Shown here in pieces: positions 1-6,500 of a DNA stretch of 25,636 bases. This DNA comes from JAEXNA01 sp050486105 (lineage in GTDB: Bacteria > Vulcanimicrobiota > Xenobia > Xenobiales > JADMJV01): NCBI GenBank assembly GCA_050486105.1, contig JBJHCR010000053.1:1-25636 (forward strand), given 5' to 3'. The notes under the pieces are model-generated. The model was not told the origin of the DNA and did no database searches. It saw only the letters and a program-made list of their open reading frames with translations. Both the position numbers and the translations under genes were made by a program. Numbering within the stretch: the first letter of the stretch is position 1; each line of letters begins with the position of its first letter.

Positions 1-92
1 CAAATTTCAATATGAGATCCCAGCCTTTCGTCTTGGAGTTCGCCATCGTAAAACTGGGAAAGGGTCTTTTCTTCGGGACAGCGGTCCTTCAC
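1..92 (-). CDS. Zinc-finger anti-sigma factor, N-terminus only (cut by window edge)
   Basis: This frame starts with GTG at 92 and overlaps the sigma factor stop by four bases (GTGA), which implies translational coupling. Only 30 codons are visible. They contain an early Cys5, an LSQFYDGEL segment at residues 11-19 and SHIEI at 26-30. The next codon begins TG, so His27 is probably followed by Cys31, giving the HxxxC start of a zinc-binding anti-sigma motif. Such proteins bind the cognate ECF sigma factor in the cytoplasm and often continue into a membrane anchor and sensor domain. The second cysteine and any transmembrane segment lie outside the window. The short length keeps this inferential, but position and motif agree. 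Confidence 0.7.
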   Translation of the reverse strand, partial: MKDRCPEEKTLSQFYDGELQDERLGSHIEI

Positions 93-580
93 GTCTTATT
101 CATCTCCTGTTGCATCAATTCACCAGCTCGCTTTCTTGCTCGACTCAGAAGAACTCCGACGGATTCTGGGGTGATCTCCAGAACCTCCGAAATTTCCTGA
201 TAACTCATACCCATATAGGCTCTCAAGACTAAAGACGTGCGCATCTTCTCCGGCAGAGCGGACAGAAGGTTCCAACCCAACTCCCTTTCTACCAGATGCT
301 TCTCGAAACTCGGTTTAGACTGAGGTGAGACAAGGCAGGTCTTGAGCTTATCCCACAAGCCTCGACGGCGATGAAGGTCGATGCAGCGATTGCGAGCGCA
401 AGCACAGAGCCAGGCCAACGTGATTGGAGTATTCGGTTTCGAGCAAGCCTCCAAGAAGACATCTTGAACCACATCCTCGGCGGCTTGACGGCTCCCCAGA
501 AACTTCGAGCAGAATCCCGTCAAGCGTTCCCGGTGGGTCCGAAACAACTCCTCAATATCCCCTTGTTCAACTCTCATCAC
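89..580 (-). CDS. RNA polymerase ECF-type sigma factor
   Basis: An extracytoplasmic-function sigma-70 factor of 163 aa, normal for the family. It would direct RNA polymerase to a small regulon. Sigma region 2 covers about residues 10-72, with AAEDVVQDVFLEA and an arginine-rich end (RNRCIDLHRRR). Region 4 covers about residues 104-155, with a helix-turn-helix around MSYQEISEVLEITPESVGVLLSRARKRA. Translation could start at GTG 580 or at the next codon, ATG 577. The following gene, overlapping by four bases, looks like its zinc-finger anti-sigma factor, so the pair is probably co-transcribed and autoregulated. Upstream on the minus strand there is TGTTAA, then CGTATA 17 bases later, a possible ECF-type promoter, but this is weak. 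The subfamily and the signal are not evident. Confidence 0.93.
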   Translation of the reverse strand: MMRVEQGDIEELFRTHRERLTGFCSKFLGSRQAAEDVVQDVFLEACSKPNTPITLAWLCACARNRCIDLHRRRGLWDKLKTCLVSPQSKPSFEKHLVERELGWNLLSALPEKMRTSLVLRAYMGMSYQEISEVLEITPESVGVLLSRARKRAGELMQQEMNKT

Positions 581-723
581 TCACCTATACGAATGAACCT
601 CGAGGACCTTAACATTGAGCTGGCTCGTGGCGTCATTCTCAGGCACGAAATAGGCGTTACTTGAACCCAGACTGAGCAACCTGTGCGATGGCAGCGAGAC
701 TTCGGCTTGGTGGCTCAAGCAAT

Positions 724-1437
724 CTAGGCTGATGCCGGCGGCAGCAGGCACAAGCGATAGCCGACTCCCGGTTCTGTCACTATCAGTTGATGCTGAGAGG
801 ACGACTTACCCAGTTTCCGCCGCAGGTTGCTGATGTTGACTCTGAGCAGTCCGATCTCTTCGGAGAACCCGTTCCCCCAGACCGCTCGCAGCAGATGAGA
901 ATGGGTGAGCACCCGCCCGGCATCTCGAACGAAAGCCTTCAGCAAGTCGTATTCGGTAGGGGTGAGAGAAACCGAATGGTGATTGACGCTCACCTGTCGA
1001 GCTAAGAGGTCTACCATGAGGGGTCCACTTTGAAAAATCTCGTCTTTGCTCTGTCCTAAGCCCTCGCCGCGTCTCAAGGCAGCACGAATACGGGCCAGCA
1101 GTTCCCGGACTCCGAAAGGTTTGTTCAAATAGTCATCAGCGCCGCAATCAAGGGCTTTGACAATGTCCTCCTCGGCGTTCCTCACGCTCAAGACGATGAT
1201 GGGAACCGCACTCCACTCTCGCAGGATTCTGGCCACCTCGAACCCACTGAGGTCAGGGAGACCAAGGTCGAGGACCACCAAGTCGGGGTGCTTCGTCCGC
1301 ACCAAATCGACAGCCTGCTGCCCGGTGCCGGCCTCAAAAACCTGGTAACTGGCGCTCCCAAGACAGTTCTTCAGCAGATGTCGAACCGCTGGCTCGTCGT
1401 CGACAACAAGAATCCTTGGCTGCAAGGTCTCGGTCAT
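724..1437 (-). CDS. kdpE: KdpE-like response regulator (OmpR/PhoB family)
   Basis: A 237-aa two-component response regulator. The receiver domain occupies about residues 8-120, with acidic pair D13/D14, phosphoacceptor D57, switch residue S84 and K106 in the LNKPFG motif. A winged-helix Trans_reg_C domain covers about residues 135-230. The stretch PIIVLSVRNAEEDIVKALD followed by GADDYL and KPFGVRELLARIR is characteristic of KdpE. It overlaps the upstream KdpD-like kinase by four bases (ATGA) and is the last gene of the ktrB-ktrA-kinase-kdpE operon. In classical systems KdpE activates kdpFABC. Here the only K+ transporter nearby is KtrAB, so its likely target is this operon. Assignment to the KdpE subfamily is strong; the target is inferred. 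Confidence 0.9.
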   Translation of the reverse strand: MTETLQPRILVVDDEPAVRHLLKNCLGSASYQVFEAGTGQQAVDLVRTKHPDLVVLDLGLPDLSGFEVARILREWSAVPIIVLSVRNAEEDIVKALDCGADDYLNKPFGVRELLARIRAALRRGEGLGQSKDEIFQSGPLMVDLLARQVSVNHHSVSLTPTEYDLLKAFVRDAGRVLTHSHLLRAVWGNGFSEEIGLLRVNISNLRRKLGKSSSQHQLIVTEPGVGYRLCLLPPASA

Positions 1438-2864
1438 ACCTCTTCTGCCTTACTCAGTGTGAAAAAGAACCCGTTCCTGTGGTCCTTTGAGCGCCGATAT
1501 CCAGCCTGACCCCCGTGGGCCTCCACCAGGCCTTTAGCGATGGAAAGACCGAGGCCCGTGCCCGGATGGTCGGTTCTGCCTCTCTGAAAACGTTGAAACA
1601 GACAAGCCTGGTGCTCCTCGTCGAGAGGATCGCCACAGTCGAGAATCTCGACTTCTATCCCGTCTCCAAGAAGCCGAGTGGCGATCTCTACAGGCTGTCC
1701 CGCCGGGCTGTACTTATGGGCGTTTTCAAGTAGGTTGGTCAAGACTTGCTGAATCAAGACGTAGTCTGCCAAGACCAAGGGAAGTTCAGGGGGCAGAGTT
1801 ACCTCGACTTCTCGCCCCAGAAGGTGATCGTGTAAGCTCGCTAAGGTTGTAACGATCAGGTCTTCCAAGTCACAGGGAATAGCTTTGACAGTGAGATGAC
1901 CGGACTCCAAGCGAGTCATCTGCAAGAGGTTGCCCACCAAGCGGTTGAGACGATCGGTTTCAGAAAGCGCGTTAGCCAGGAGACTGTGGCGAGCTTCGTC
2001 GCTCAGATTGATATCTCGATCTTCAAGGCTGGTCAGAGCACCTCGAATAGAAACCAGAGGAATTCTCAGGTCGTGGGATATGGAGTTGAGCAAGGCCCGG
2101 TGCAATTCTTCCGAAGCCTCGAGAAGTTCGGTCTGTTGGGCTTTCTCACTGAATGCTCTGCGCTCGAGGGCGGCCGAAACCTGGTTGAGTATGGCTTCCA
2201 GGAGCTGTGAGCGGCGCTGGTCTCGGGGAGAGGTTGGTTGGGTAAGCCCGACCTGTCCCAGTTCCTGAGTGGGGCCCTTGAGTTTGTGCCATTGGTAGGA
2301 ACTCTCTTTCTCCGGGAGTTGCTCTCCCTTACCCTTCAAGCTGATTCTGATCTCACCGAACCGCCTATCAAGGTGTTGCCCGGCAGTGGTTAAGAGTTCT
2401 TCTTCGGTTTCTGCCTTGGCTAGGTCCCGACTTAGAGCCAGAAGAGTCAACGCGTCCTCCTCGCGGGCTTGAGCGCTGATGGCTTGCTGTTTGGCTATGG
2501 CGGTCAGTTGGCTGACCAATAGGCCGGTCAGCAGAAGTCCTAAGAAGGTGATCAGGTATTCCCAGTCTTGGACCGCGAACGTAAACGTTGGGGGCACAAA
2601 AAAGACGTTGAAGGCTAGAACCGAGAGAACCGCGGCCAAGTTTGAAGGACCTCGGCCCCAAAAATACGCCGTAGTGACCACAGCGGCTAGGTACAGCATC
2701 ACTTTATTGGTAGGGTTGAGAATCCCCCTCAGAGGCTCCCCAACCAGGGTGGCAAAACCTACCAGCAAGATGGCAAACAGATAGGGCCTCACGGTTGGCC
2801 AGGTCAGCATCGGTTCATCCTGAGTTCGAGATCCTCGCCTTTCAACAAGAATCGCGACAGTCAT
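1434..2864 (-). CDS. KdpD-like sensor histidine kinase lacking the KdpD/Usp N-terminal domains
   Basis: A 476-aa membrane histidine kinase matching the C-terminal half of KdpD. Four hydrophobic segments (about residues 27-120) form a DUF4118-type membrane domain. A poorly conserved GAF-like linker follows. HisKA has H264 in SISHDLRIPL. The ATPase core has the N box (QQVLTNLLENAHKYSP, 372-387), G1 (ILDCGDPL, 407-414) and G2 (GTGLGLSIAKG, 435-445). Full KdpD is about 900 aa and has a cytoplasmic N-terminal KdpD domain with a Walker-type motif plus a Usp domain; both are absent. The ATG at 2864 lies three bases after the ktrA stop, with GAGGA upstream, so the short form looks genuine rather than truncated. 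It should phosphorylate the adjacent KdpE in response to K+ or turgor. Confidence 0.88.
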   Translation of the reverse strand: MTVAILVERRGSRTQDEPMLTWPTVRPYLFAILLVGFATLVGEPLRGILNPTNKVMLYLAAVVTTAYFWGRGPSNLAAVLSVLAFNVFFVPPTFTFAVQDWEYLITFLGLLLTGLLVSQLTAIAKQQAISAQAREEDALTLLALSRDLAKAETEEELLTTAGQHLDRRFGEIRISLKGKGEQLPEKESSYQWHKLKGPTQELGQVGLTQPTSPRDQRRSQLLEAILNQVSAALERRAFSEKAQQTELLEASEELHRALLNSISHDLRIPLVSIRGALTSLEDRDINLSDEARHSLLANALSETDRLNRLVGNLLQMTRLESGHLTVKAIPCDLEDLIVTTLASLHDHLLGREVEVTLPPELPLVLADYVLIQQVLTNLLENAHKYSPAGQPVEIATRLLGDGIEVEILDCGDPLDEEHQACLFQRFQRGRTDHPGTGLGLSIAKGLVEAHGGQAGYRRSKDHRNGFFFTLSKAEEV

Positions 2865-2867
2865 AAT

Positions 2868-3545
2868 CTACGAGTCCTCATCGGGCTCCTCAAGGGCTTC
2901 CTTGGCCCGCTCTTTATTTCCCACCACGAACATCAAATCGCCTCTGCGGACAACCTCATCTGGACCTGGAGAAACCACGGTGTCCTCGGCACGTCTCAAG
3001 GCGATAACGTTGAGCCCCAATGTTCGACGGAGGTCGAGTTCCTTGATGGTGCGACCACAAAAATCATTGGGCGCTTGAAGCTCGAACATGGATTCTTGAA
3101 GGCTCAAGGGCACCACTTCGACAAACTCGTTGGTGGCAGCCAAATCCCGCCCCACACGTGCTCCCACTTCACGCTCGGGAAAGATCACCCGGTCGGCCCC
3201 GATCTTGGTCAAGAGTTTCCCGTGCATCTCGGTGGTGGCCTTAGCGGTCAAGAATCGTGCTCCGCACTCTTTGAGTAACATTGTGGTCATCAAGCTGGCT
3301 TCAAGATCGGTGCCAATGGCGCATACCACCGAATCGAAATCCGGGATACCCAAAGCTTCTATGACTCGCATTTCGGTGGTGTCGGCAACCGCGGAGTGAG
3401 TCAACTTTTGGGCCACTTCGGCTACTCGCTCCTCGTGATTATCGATCCCCAAGACTTCCACCCCCGAATCGATGAGGGTTAGGGCCACACTCTGTCCGAA
3501 GCGGCCCAAGCCTGCAACCAAAACTTGAGATTTTCGCTTTTTCAT
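2868..3545 (-). CDS. ktrA: KtrA/TrkA-family K+ uptake regulatory subunit (RCK protein)
   Basis: A 225-aa cytosolic gating subunit for a KtrB/TrkH channel. A Rossmann RCK_N (TrkA_N) domain covers residues 6-125, with the nucleotide motif GLGRFG at 12-17 and the acidic D35 at the end of beta-2 that binds the ribose. A TrkA_C domain covers about residues 140-218. One RCK pair of this length is the KtrA form; E. coli TrkA is a double-length duplication. KtrA rings bind ATP/ADP and, in some phyla, c-di-AMP at the C-terminal domain. The start overlaps the ktrB stop by four bases, so the two are coupled, and the kinase follows after three bases. The Ktr subtype rests on length and context; the TrkA family is certain. 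Confidence 0.92.
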   Translation of the reverse strand: MKKRKSQVLVAGLGRFGQSVALTLIDSGVEVLGIDNHEERVAEVAQKLTHSAVADTTEMRVIEALGIPDFDSVVCAIGTDLEASLMTTMLLKECGARFLTAKATTEMHGKLLTKIGADRVIFPEREVGARVGRDLAATNEFVEVVPLSLQESMFELQAPNDFCGRTIKELDLRRTLGLNVIALRRAEDTVVSPGPDEVVRRGDLMFVVGNKERAKEALEEPDEDS

Positions 3546-4906
3546 CCTACGCTCACATCCTCTCGCACGTATCTGAACGGACTTTTCTGTCGACTGCGGT
3601 CGATCAAGGCGACCGCGAGAGTCAGGGGCCCAACTCGGCCGGCAAACATCAGTCCGATGATGACAAGTTTTCCAAAAGGTTGAAGCTCTGCGGTGACTCC
3701 CGTAGAGAGGCCGACGGTGGCCACGGCGGAAACGGCTTCAAAAAGGTTCTCCAGTGCTAACGTCTCAAGGGTGGCGCTCAATGCGGTGCTTCCCACCCAG
3801 ACCAAGGCTCCCATAATACCTAGGATGGCAAGAGACTGGATGATGCGCTCTTCGGGGATCTTCCGATCACAGAATGTGGCTTCCCGTCGCCCCAAAAGAT
3901 AGTTCCAGATCGCGATCAGAAGCAGGGCAAAGGTCGTCGTCTTCAAGCCGCCTGCCGTGGAACCGGGACAACCTCCGATCAGCATCAAGAACATCATCAC
4001 TTGAAGGGTTTCATCGAAGCACGATCCGATATCCACGGTGTTGAAGCCGGCCGTTCGGGTGGTCACCGATTGAAAAACCGACGCCAGAACCTTCGCGGGC
4101 CAAGAGAGCGACCCCAAAGTTTGGGGGTTGCTTCTTTCAAAAACAAGAAAGAGCAGACTACCCAGAAGCACCAAGCCCACAGAAGTGGCCACAGCGATAC
4201 GTGTGTGGAGGGTTGGACGACGTCTCTTCAATCGAGCTTGCCAGAGATCGAAGCAGATGAGAAACCCCAATCCTCCTAAAATGATCAAGATCATGACCAC
4301 GAGATTCACATCCCACCGCCCCACATCTCTACTGAGGCTGTCCCCCCAAAGCGAGAATCCCGCGTTGCAGAAGGCTGAGACGGAGTGGAAAACAGCCTGT
4401 GGAAGCGCTTGACCCCAACCCAGGCTGGGTGCCCACATCAACCACAAAAGGATCGCCCCAACGCCTTCACAGGCTAGTACGAAAACGATAGCTCCTCGAA
4501 CCAACCCTGCAGTATCGGCCAACTGAAGTCCAGGCATGCTGGCCCTTAAAGTGACTCGTTCTTGCAATCCCAAACGGCCACCAAGAAATAGCACCACCCC
4601 GCTGGACCAGACCATCATGCCAAGTCCGCCGAACTGAATCAGAATCAGAATCATCGTTTGGCCAAACCCGCTGAAGTCTCGCCCGGTGTCGAGAACTACT
4701 AAGCCGGTCACACATACGGCAGAGGTGGAGGTAAACAAGGCGTCGAGCCAACCAATGGAGCCTTCCGCACCACTAAAGGGCATGACTAGGAGAAAAGCTC
4801 CCAGGAGAATGGCCAACAGAAAGCTCAGAACCACCAGGCGCGGAGGAGAAAGCCACCTCGGCAGTCGCAGATCGAATCGGACGAATCTCTTTCTGAATCT
4901 TGGCAC
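3542..4906 (-). CDS. ktrB: KtrB/TrkH-family K+ transporter membrane subunit
   Basis: A 454-aa inner-membrane K+ translocating subunit of the Trk/Ktr/HKT superfamily. All four membrane-pore-membrane repeats can be picked out by their filter loops: TSAVCVTGL (residues 61-69), HSVSAFCNAGFS, SVTTRTAGFNT and EAVSAVATVGLSTG, each with the filter glycine. The family loop GGCPGSTAGGLKTTT is present after the third pore. The length fits KtrB better than TrkH (about 480 aa). The annotated start is GTG at 4906, in front of a basic N-terminus; no strong ribosome site is seen, so an internal start is possible. It is the first gene of the operon with ktrA, the KdpD-like kinase and kdpE. Ktr systems usually cotransport Na+; that is family knowledge, not visible here. 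Confidence 0.93.
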   Translation of the reverse strand: MPRFRKRFVRFDLRLPRWLSPPRLVVLSFLLAILLGAFLLVMPFSGAEGSIGWLDALFTSTSAVCVTGLVVLDTGRDFSGFGQTMILILIQFGGLGMMVWSSGVVLFLGGRLGLQERVTLRASMPGLQLADTAGLVRGAIVFVLACEGVGAILLWLMWAPSLGWGQALPQAVFHSVSAFCNAGFSLWGDSLSRDVGRWDVNLVVMILIILGGLGFLICFDLWQARLKRRRPTLHTRIAVATSVGLVLLGSLLFLVFERSNPQTLGSLSWPAKVLASVFQSVTTRTAGFNTVDIGSCFDETLQVMMFLMLIGGCPGSTAGGLKTTTFALLLIAIWNYLLGRREATFCDRKIPEERIIQSLAILGIMGALVWVGSTALSATLETLALENLFEAVSAVATVGLSTGVTAELQPFGKLVIIGLMFAGRVGPLTLAVALIDRSRQKSPFRYVREDVSVG

Positions 4907-4939
4907 TCAGTCAGCATAGCCGGTTGAGCGTTAGGAGCG

Positions 4940-5000
4940 GATAAAGAAGAATCGTCGAGCCATTAAGGAAAGATAAAGATCGAGATCCCCTGTGTGCCAA
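4940..5000 (-). promoter_or_regulatory. Candidate promoter and repeated sites upstream of ktrB
   Basis: On the minus strand TTGGCA (5000-4995) is followed after 17 bases by TTTATC (4977-4972), a weak sigma-70-like promoter for the K+ operon. The heptamer CTTTATC occurs twice (4978-4972 and 4946-4940), 32 bases apart, about three helical turns. KdpE sites in enterics are T-rich direct elements containing TTTAT, so these could be binding sites for the KdpE encoded downstream. This is a suggestion only, because the -10 box is poor. No c-di-AMP or other riboswitch fold was recognised in the leader. Confidence 0.25.
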
Positions 5001-5065
5001 GAGAAATCCTTTTGTCTGAATCTTCGGCTCGTGGTCATGATCAGTGGATTTGATTACCCGAGGCG

Positions 5066-5104
5066 TTGTCAAAGATTGACAAGGGTTTTTCTCCCATTTA
5101 AAAT
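5066..5104 (+). promoter_or_regulatory. parD promoter with overlapping palindromic operator
   Basis: TTGACA (5076-5081), a 17-base spacer and TAAAAT (5099-5104) form a near-consensus sigma-70 promoter. A perfect inverted repeat, TTGTCAA-AGA-TTGACAA (5066-5082), overlaps the -35 box, as expected for autorepression by the ParD ribbon-helix-helix antitoxin. The predicted transcription start is near 5111, at the place where the ParD reading frame should have its start codon. The operator role is inferred from position and symmetry. Confidence 0.65.
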
Positions 5105-5164
5105 TTCAGAGGGAATGTCAACCTGACGCCTGAGCTAGAGCGATTTGTCAAGGACCGTGTAGAG

Positions 5165-5342
5165 TCCTCGACCCACCGTCTAAAACTCGTTTCGGGCGCA
5201 GATCCATCCACAGAGACTGCGTCGTTTTCACCAGTTTGATGCTCAACGTAGCGCTGCTACGCCTCCGCTCAAACCGGCTCACCTCCTTGTCTCTGCGGCG
5301 CCTCTGCGCCCTCGGACTTCGCTTTAGACGGTGGATCGAGGA
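5165..5342. mobile_element. 178-bp MITE-like near-palindromic element inserted in parD
   Basis: The ends are imperfect terminal inverted repeats: TCCTCGACCC at the left pairs with GGATCGAGGA at the right, and the next bases CACCGTCTAAA / TTTAGACGGTG match exactly. Weaker matches (GGGCGCAGA, CAGAGAC) extend the symmetry to about 53 bases on each side. The centre is also symmetric (GTTTGA...TCAAAC around GTAGCGCTGCTAC). GAG is present on both flanks (5162-5164 and 5343-5345). Removing the element and one GAG restores an uninterrupted ParD sequence, so the boundaries are well fixed. A 5-base duplication GAGTC is an alternative reading. It has no coding capacity and must be mobilised by a transposase encoded elsewhere. 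Confidence 0.85.
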
Positions 5343-5354
5343 GAGTCTGGAATG
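5338..5354 (+). promoter_or_regulatory. Ribosome-binding site created at the element/parD junction
   Basis: The right end of the 178-bp element plus the duplicated GAG give GAGGAGAG (5338-5345). ATG 5352 lies at a suitable distance and in the ParD frame. Translation from here would give a 63-aa ParD lacking the N-terminal DNA-binding strand but keeping the helix and the toxin-binding tail. Whether a transcript crosses the palindrome is unknown. Confidence 0.4.
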
Positions 5355-5546
5355 TACAACAATCAGAGTGAGGTTGTGAGAGAGGGACTTCGGTTACTCA
5401 GGCTCCAAGAGGAACAAAAAGAAGCCTCACTGTCCTTTTTGAAAGGAGCTTTGGAAGAAGGTCTCAGCGACTTGCGGGAGGGAAGAGTCGAGGACGGTCC
5501 CTCGTTTTTCGCAGAATTGAAAGCCAAACTTCAAGGATCCTGAAGG

Positions 5547-6041
5547 GTGAAGTCCTATAAGCTCACCAGGAAGGCCCAAGCGGGCCTCTTTTCTATCCTG
5601 GAGTATGTCGAGTCCCGTTTCGAATATGATACTGTCGGAGCGGTTCTTGAGAAAATCGAGAATGCTTGTCAACGATTAGCTGAGCACCCCGGGCTAGTGC
5701 TCTGTCAATTTTAAATTTGCGGGTTCGGTTGACGAGGCCGGGTACCCGCGCAGTGGGTGTTTGGCAAAATCCATTCGAGGGCCGGGGACCCGGAACGGGT
5801 GCCTAGTTGTACGTAACCGAGAATGGATGAAGCAAAAATTGATGAATCGTCGGCCCAACCCCAATATCTTAAGCTTGACAGAGCACTAGGTCATATTCGC
5901 GACGATATCACCTCAGACGAGAGCATTCGCTTTTGGCCCGTTGGCCCGAGTTTGCTGGCCTATCAGCTCACAGTCGATGGGATTGCCGTTCTCTTCATTG
6001 AAAGAGCCGATCGCGATTGGAAAGAGTTCTTTGAATCCTAA
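5547..6041 (+). pseudogene. parE: parE toxin, interrupted by a ~196-bp inverted-repeat element
   Basis: The first piece starts with GTG at 5547 and encodes 49 residues of a RelE/ParE toxin (from MKSYKLTRKAQAGLF to NACQRLAEHPG). It then runs into the element and stops at 5714. The second piece resumes at 5886 with LGHIRDDI, RFWPVGPSLLAYQ and RADRDWKEFFES, ending at 6041. Precise removal of the element with one CTAG copy rejoins the frame to give a 100-aa toxin, the normal ParE length. ParE proteins poison DNA gyrase. The C-terminal part that forms the last strands of the fold is detached, so the toxin should be inactive. The operon layout parD-parE, with a four-base spacer, is standard. Confidence 0.87.
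5694..5889. mobile_element. MITE-like element family B, copy 1 (inside parE)
   Basis: The element is bounded by CTAG at both ends (5694-5697 and 5886-5889), with terminal inverted repeats TGCTCTGTCAA / TTGACAGAGCA. CTAG is the target: the uninterrupted parE would read GGGCTAGGTCAT. Either CTAG (4 bp) or TA (2 bp) was duplicated; IS5-type and IS630-type transposases use such sites. The interior has GC-rich hairpin sequences (GGGTACCC, and GGGACCCGGAACGGGTGCC with a short loop). No transposase gene is present. A second copy in the opposite orientation lies at 14080-14274. The frame passing through its right half begins with a fortuitous ATG at 5823 and is not a gene of its own. Confidence 0.88.
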
Positions 6042-6082
6042 TCGAGTTCGCGACCCAGGGGGGGTCAAGGTAAAAACTGGGC

Positions 6083-6499
6083 TTACGACAGCCCCAACCC
6101 CACTCGAAGAGCGGCATTTTGTAGCCCTTGATCATAGGTCAGAAGCTTGAGAGTAGGGAGTTCTCGGCACAAGGTGGAGGCTAGGGCTAAATGCCACAGA
6201 TCGGCTCCGCGAAGCCTATCTTTGCTTGCGCCCTGACGAAAATATTTCCAGTCCGGAGTCAAAGCCACCCGGCGCCAAGGCCCTTTTTCAAGTGTGGCCA
6301 GAAGGGTTTCTTCTTGGGCTGGGGTCAGGTGTCCGTCCCTTCCTAATCTGGCCACACAGGCGTGGAATTCGGCTCCCGTCAGACTTGACATCAGGTGCAC
6401 ATTGGTCGGTTCCAACCAAGCTCGGGCCTTGAGGGTATGTCCGTCTTGCAAAAGGGCTGAAAGGACGGCAGACGTGTCCCAGTAGAGGACAAGGCTCAC
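6083..6499 (-). CDS. vapC: PIN-domain ribonuclease toxin (VapC-like)
   Basis: A 138-aa PIN-domain protein of the VapC toxin type, expected to cleave tRNA or other RNA. The four conserved acidic residues that bind metal are present: D8 (LYWDTSAVL), E44 (TGAEFHA), D100 (RGADLWHLALA) and D123 (LTYDQGL). The chosen start is GTG at 6499, one base after the antitoxin stop and immediately before the typical first beta strand. An open frame extends 34 codons further but only overlaps the antitoxin end. Partner and order (antitoxin first) are standard. It looks intact. The gene converges on the wrecked parE with 41 bases between the stops. Confidence 0.9.
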   Translation of the reverse strand: MSLVLYWDTSAVLSALLQDGHTLKARAWLEPTNVHLMSSLTGAEFHACVARLGRDGHLTPAQEETLLATLEKGPWRRVALTPDWKYFRQGASKDRLRGADLWHLALASTLCRELPTLKLLTYDQGLQNAALRVGLGLS

Positions 6500-6500
6500 T

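Larger units (their letters stand above)
5114..5543 (+). pseudogene. parD: parD antitoxin, broken by a 178-bp inverted-repeat element and missing its start codon
   Basis: Two exon-like pieces join into one ParD antitoxin. 5114-5164 encodes NVNLTPELERFVKDRVE, and 5346-5543, read after the second GAG copy, continues with SGMYNNQSEVVREGLRLL and a C-terminal tail (ALEEGLSDLREGRVEDG). Together these make about 82 aa, the usual ParD length: an N-terminal ribbon-helix-helix DNA-binding domain and a ParE-neutralising tail. A mobile element at 5165-5342 interrupts codon 18. The codon before AAT, where ATG is expected, is GGG, and an in-frame TAA lies just upstream, so no normal start remains. The downstream piece could still be translated from ATG 5352. 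Four bases separate its stop from the parE start. Confidence 0.85.

Noticed and set aside
4907..5065. c-di-AMP (ydaO-type) or other riboswitch upstream of ktrB
   Set aside because: None of the conserved ydaO sequence blocks or paired helices could be found; the region is too short and holds only a weak promoter.
5331..5351. GTG start for parD within the element's inverted repeat
   Set aside because: The GTG has no ribosome site of its own and the first seven codons come from the element, not from ParD. The ATG at 5352 is better placed.
5823..5885. ATG-started gene beginning inside element B copy 1
   Set aside because: The first 21 codons are element sequence; only the part from 5886 is ParE. 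It has no ribosome site and is a fortuitous fusion.
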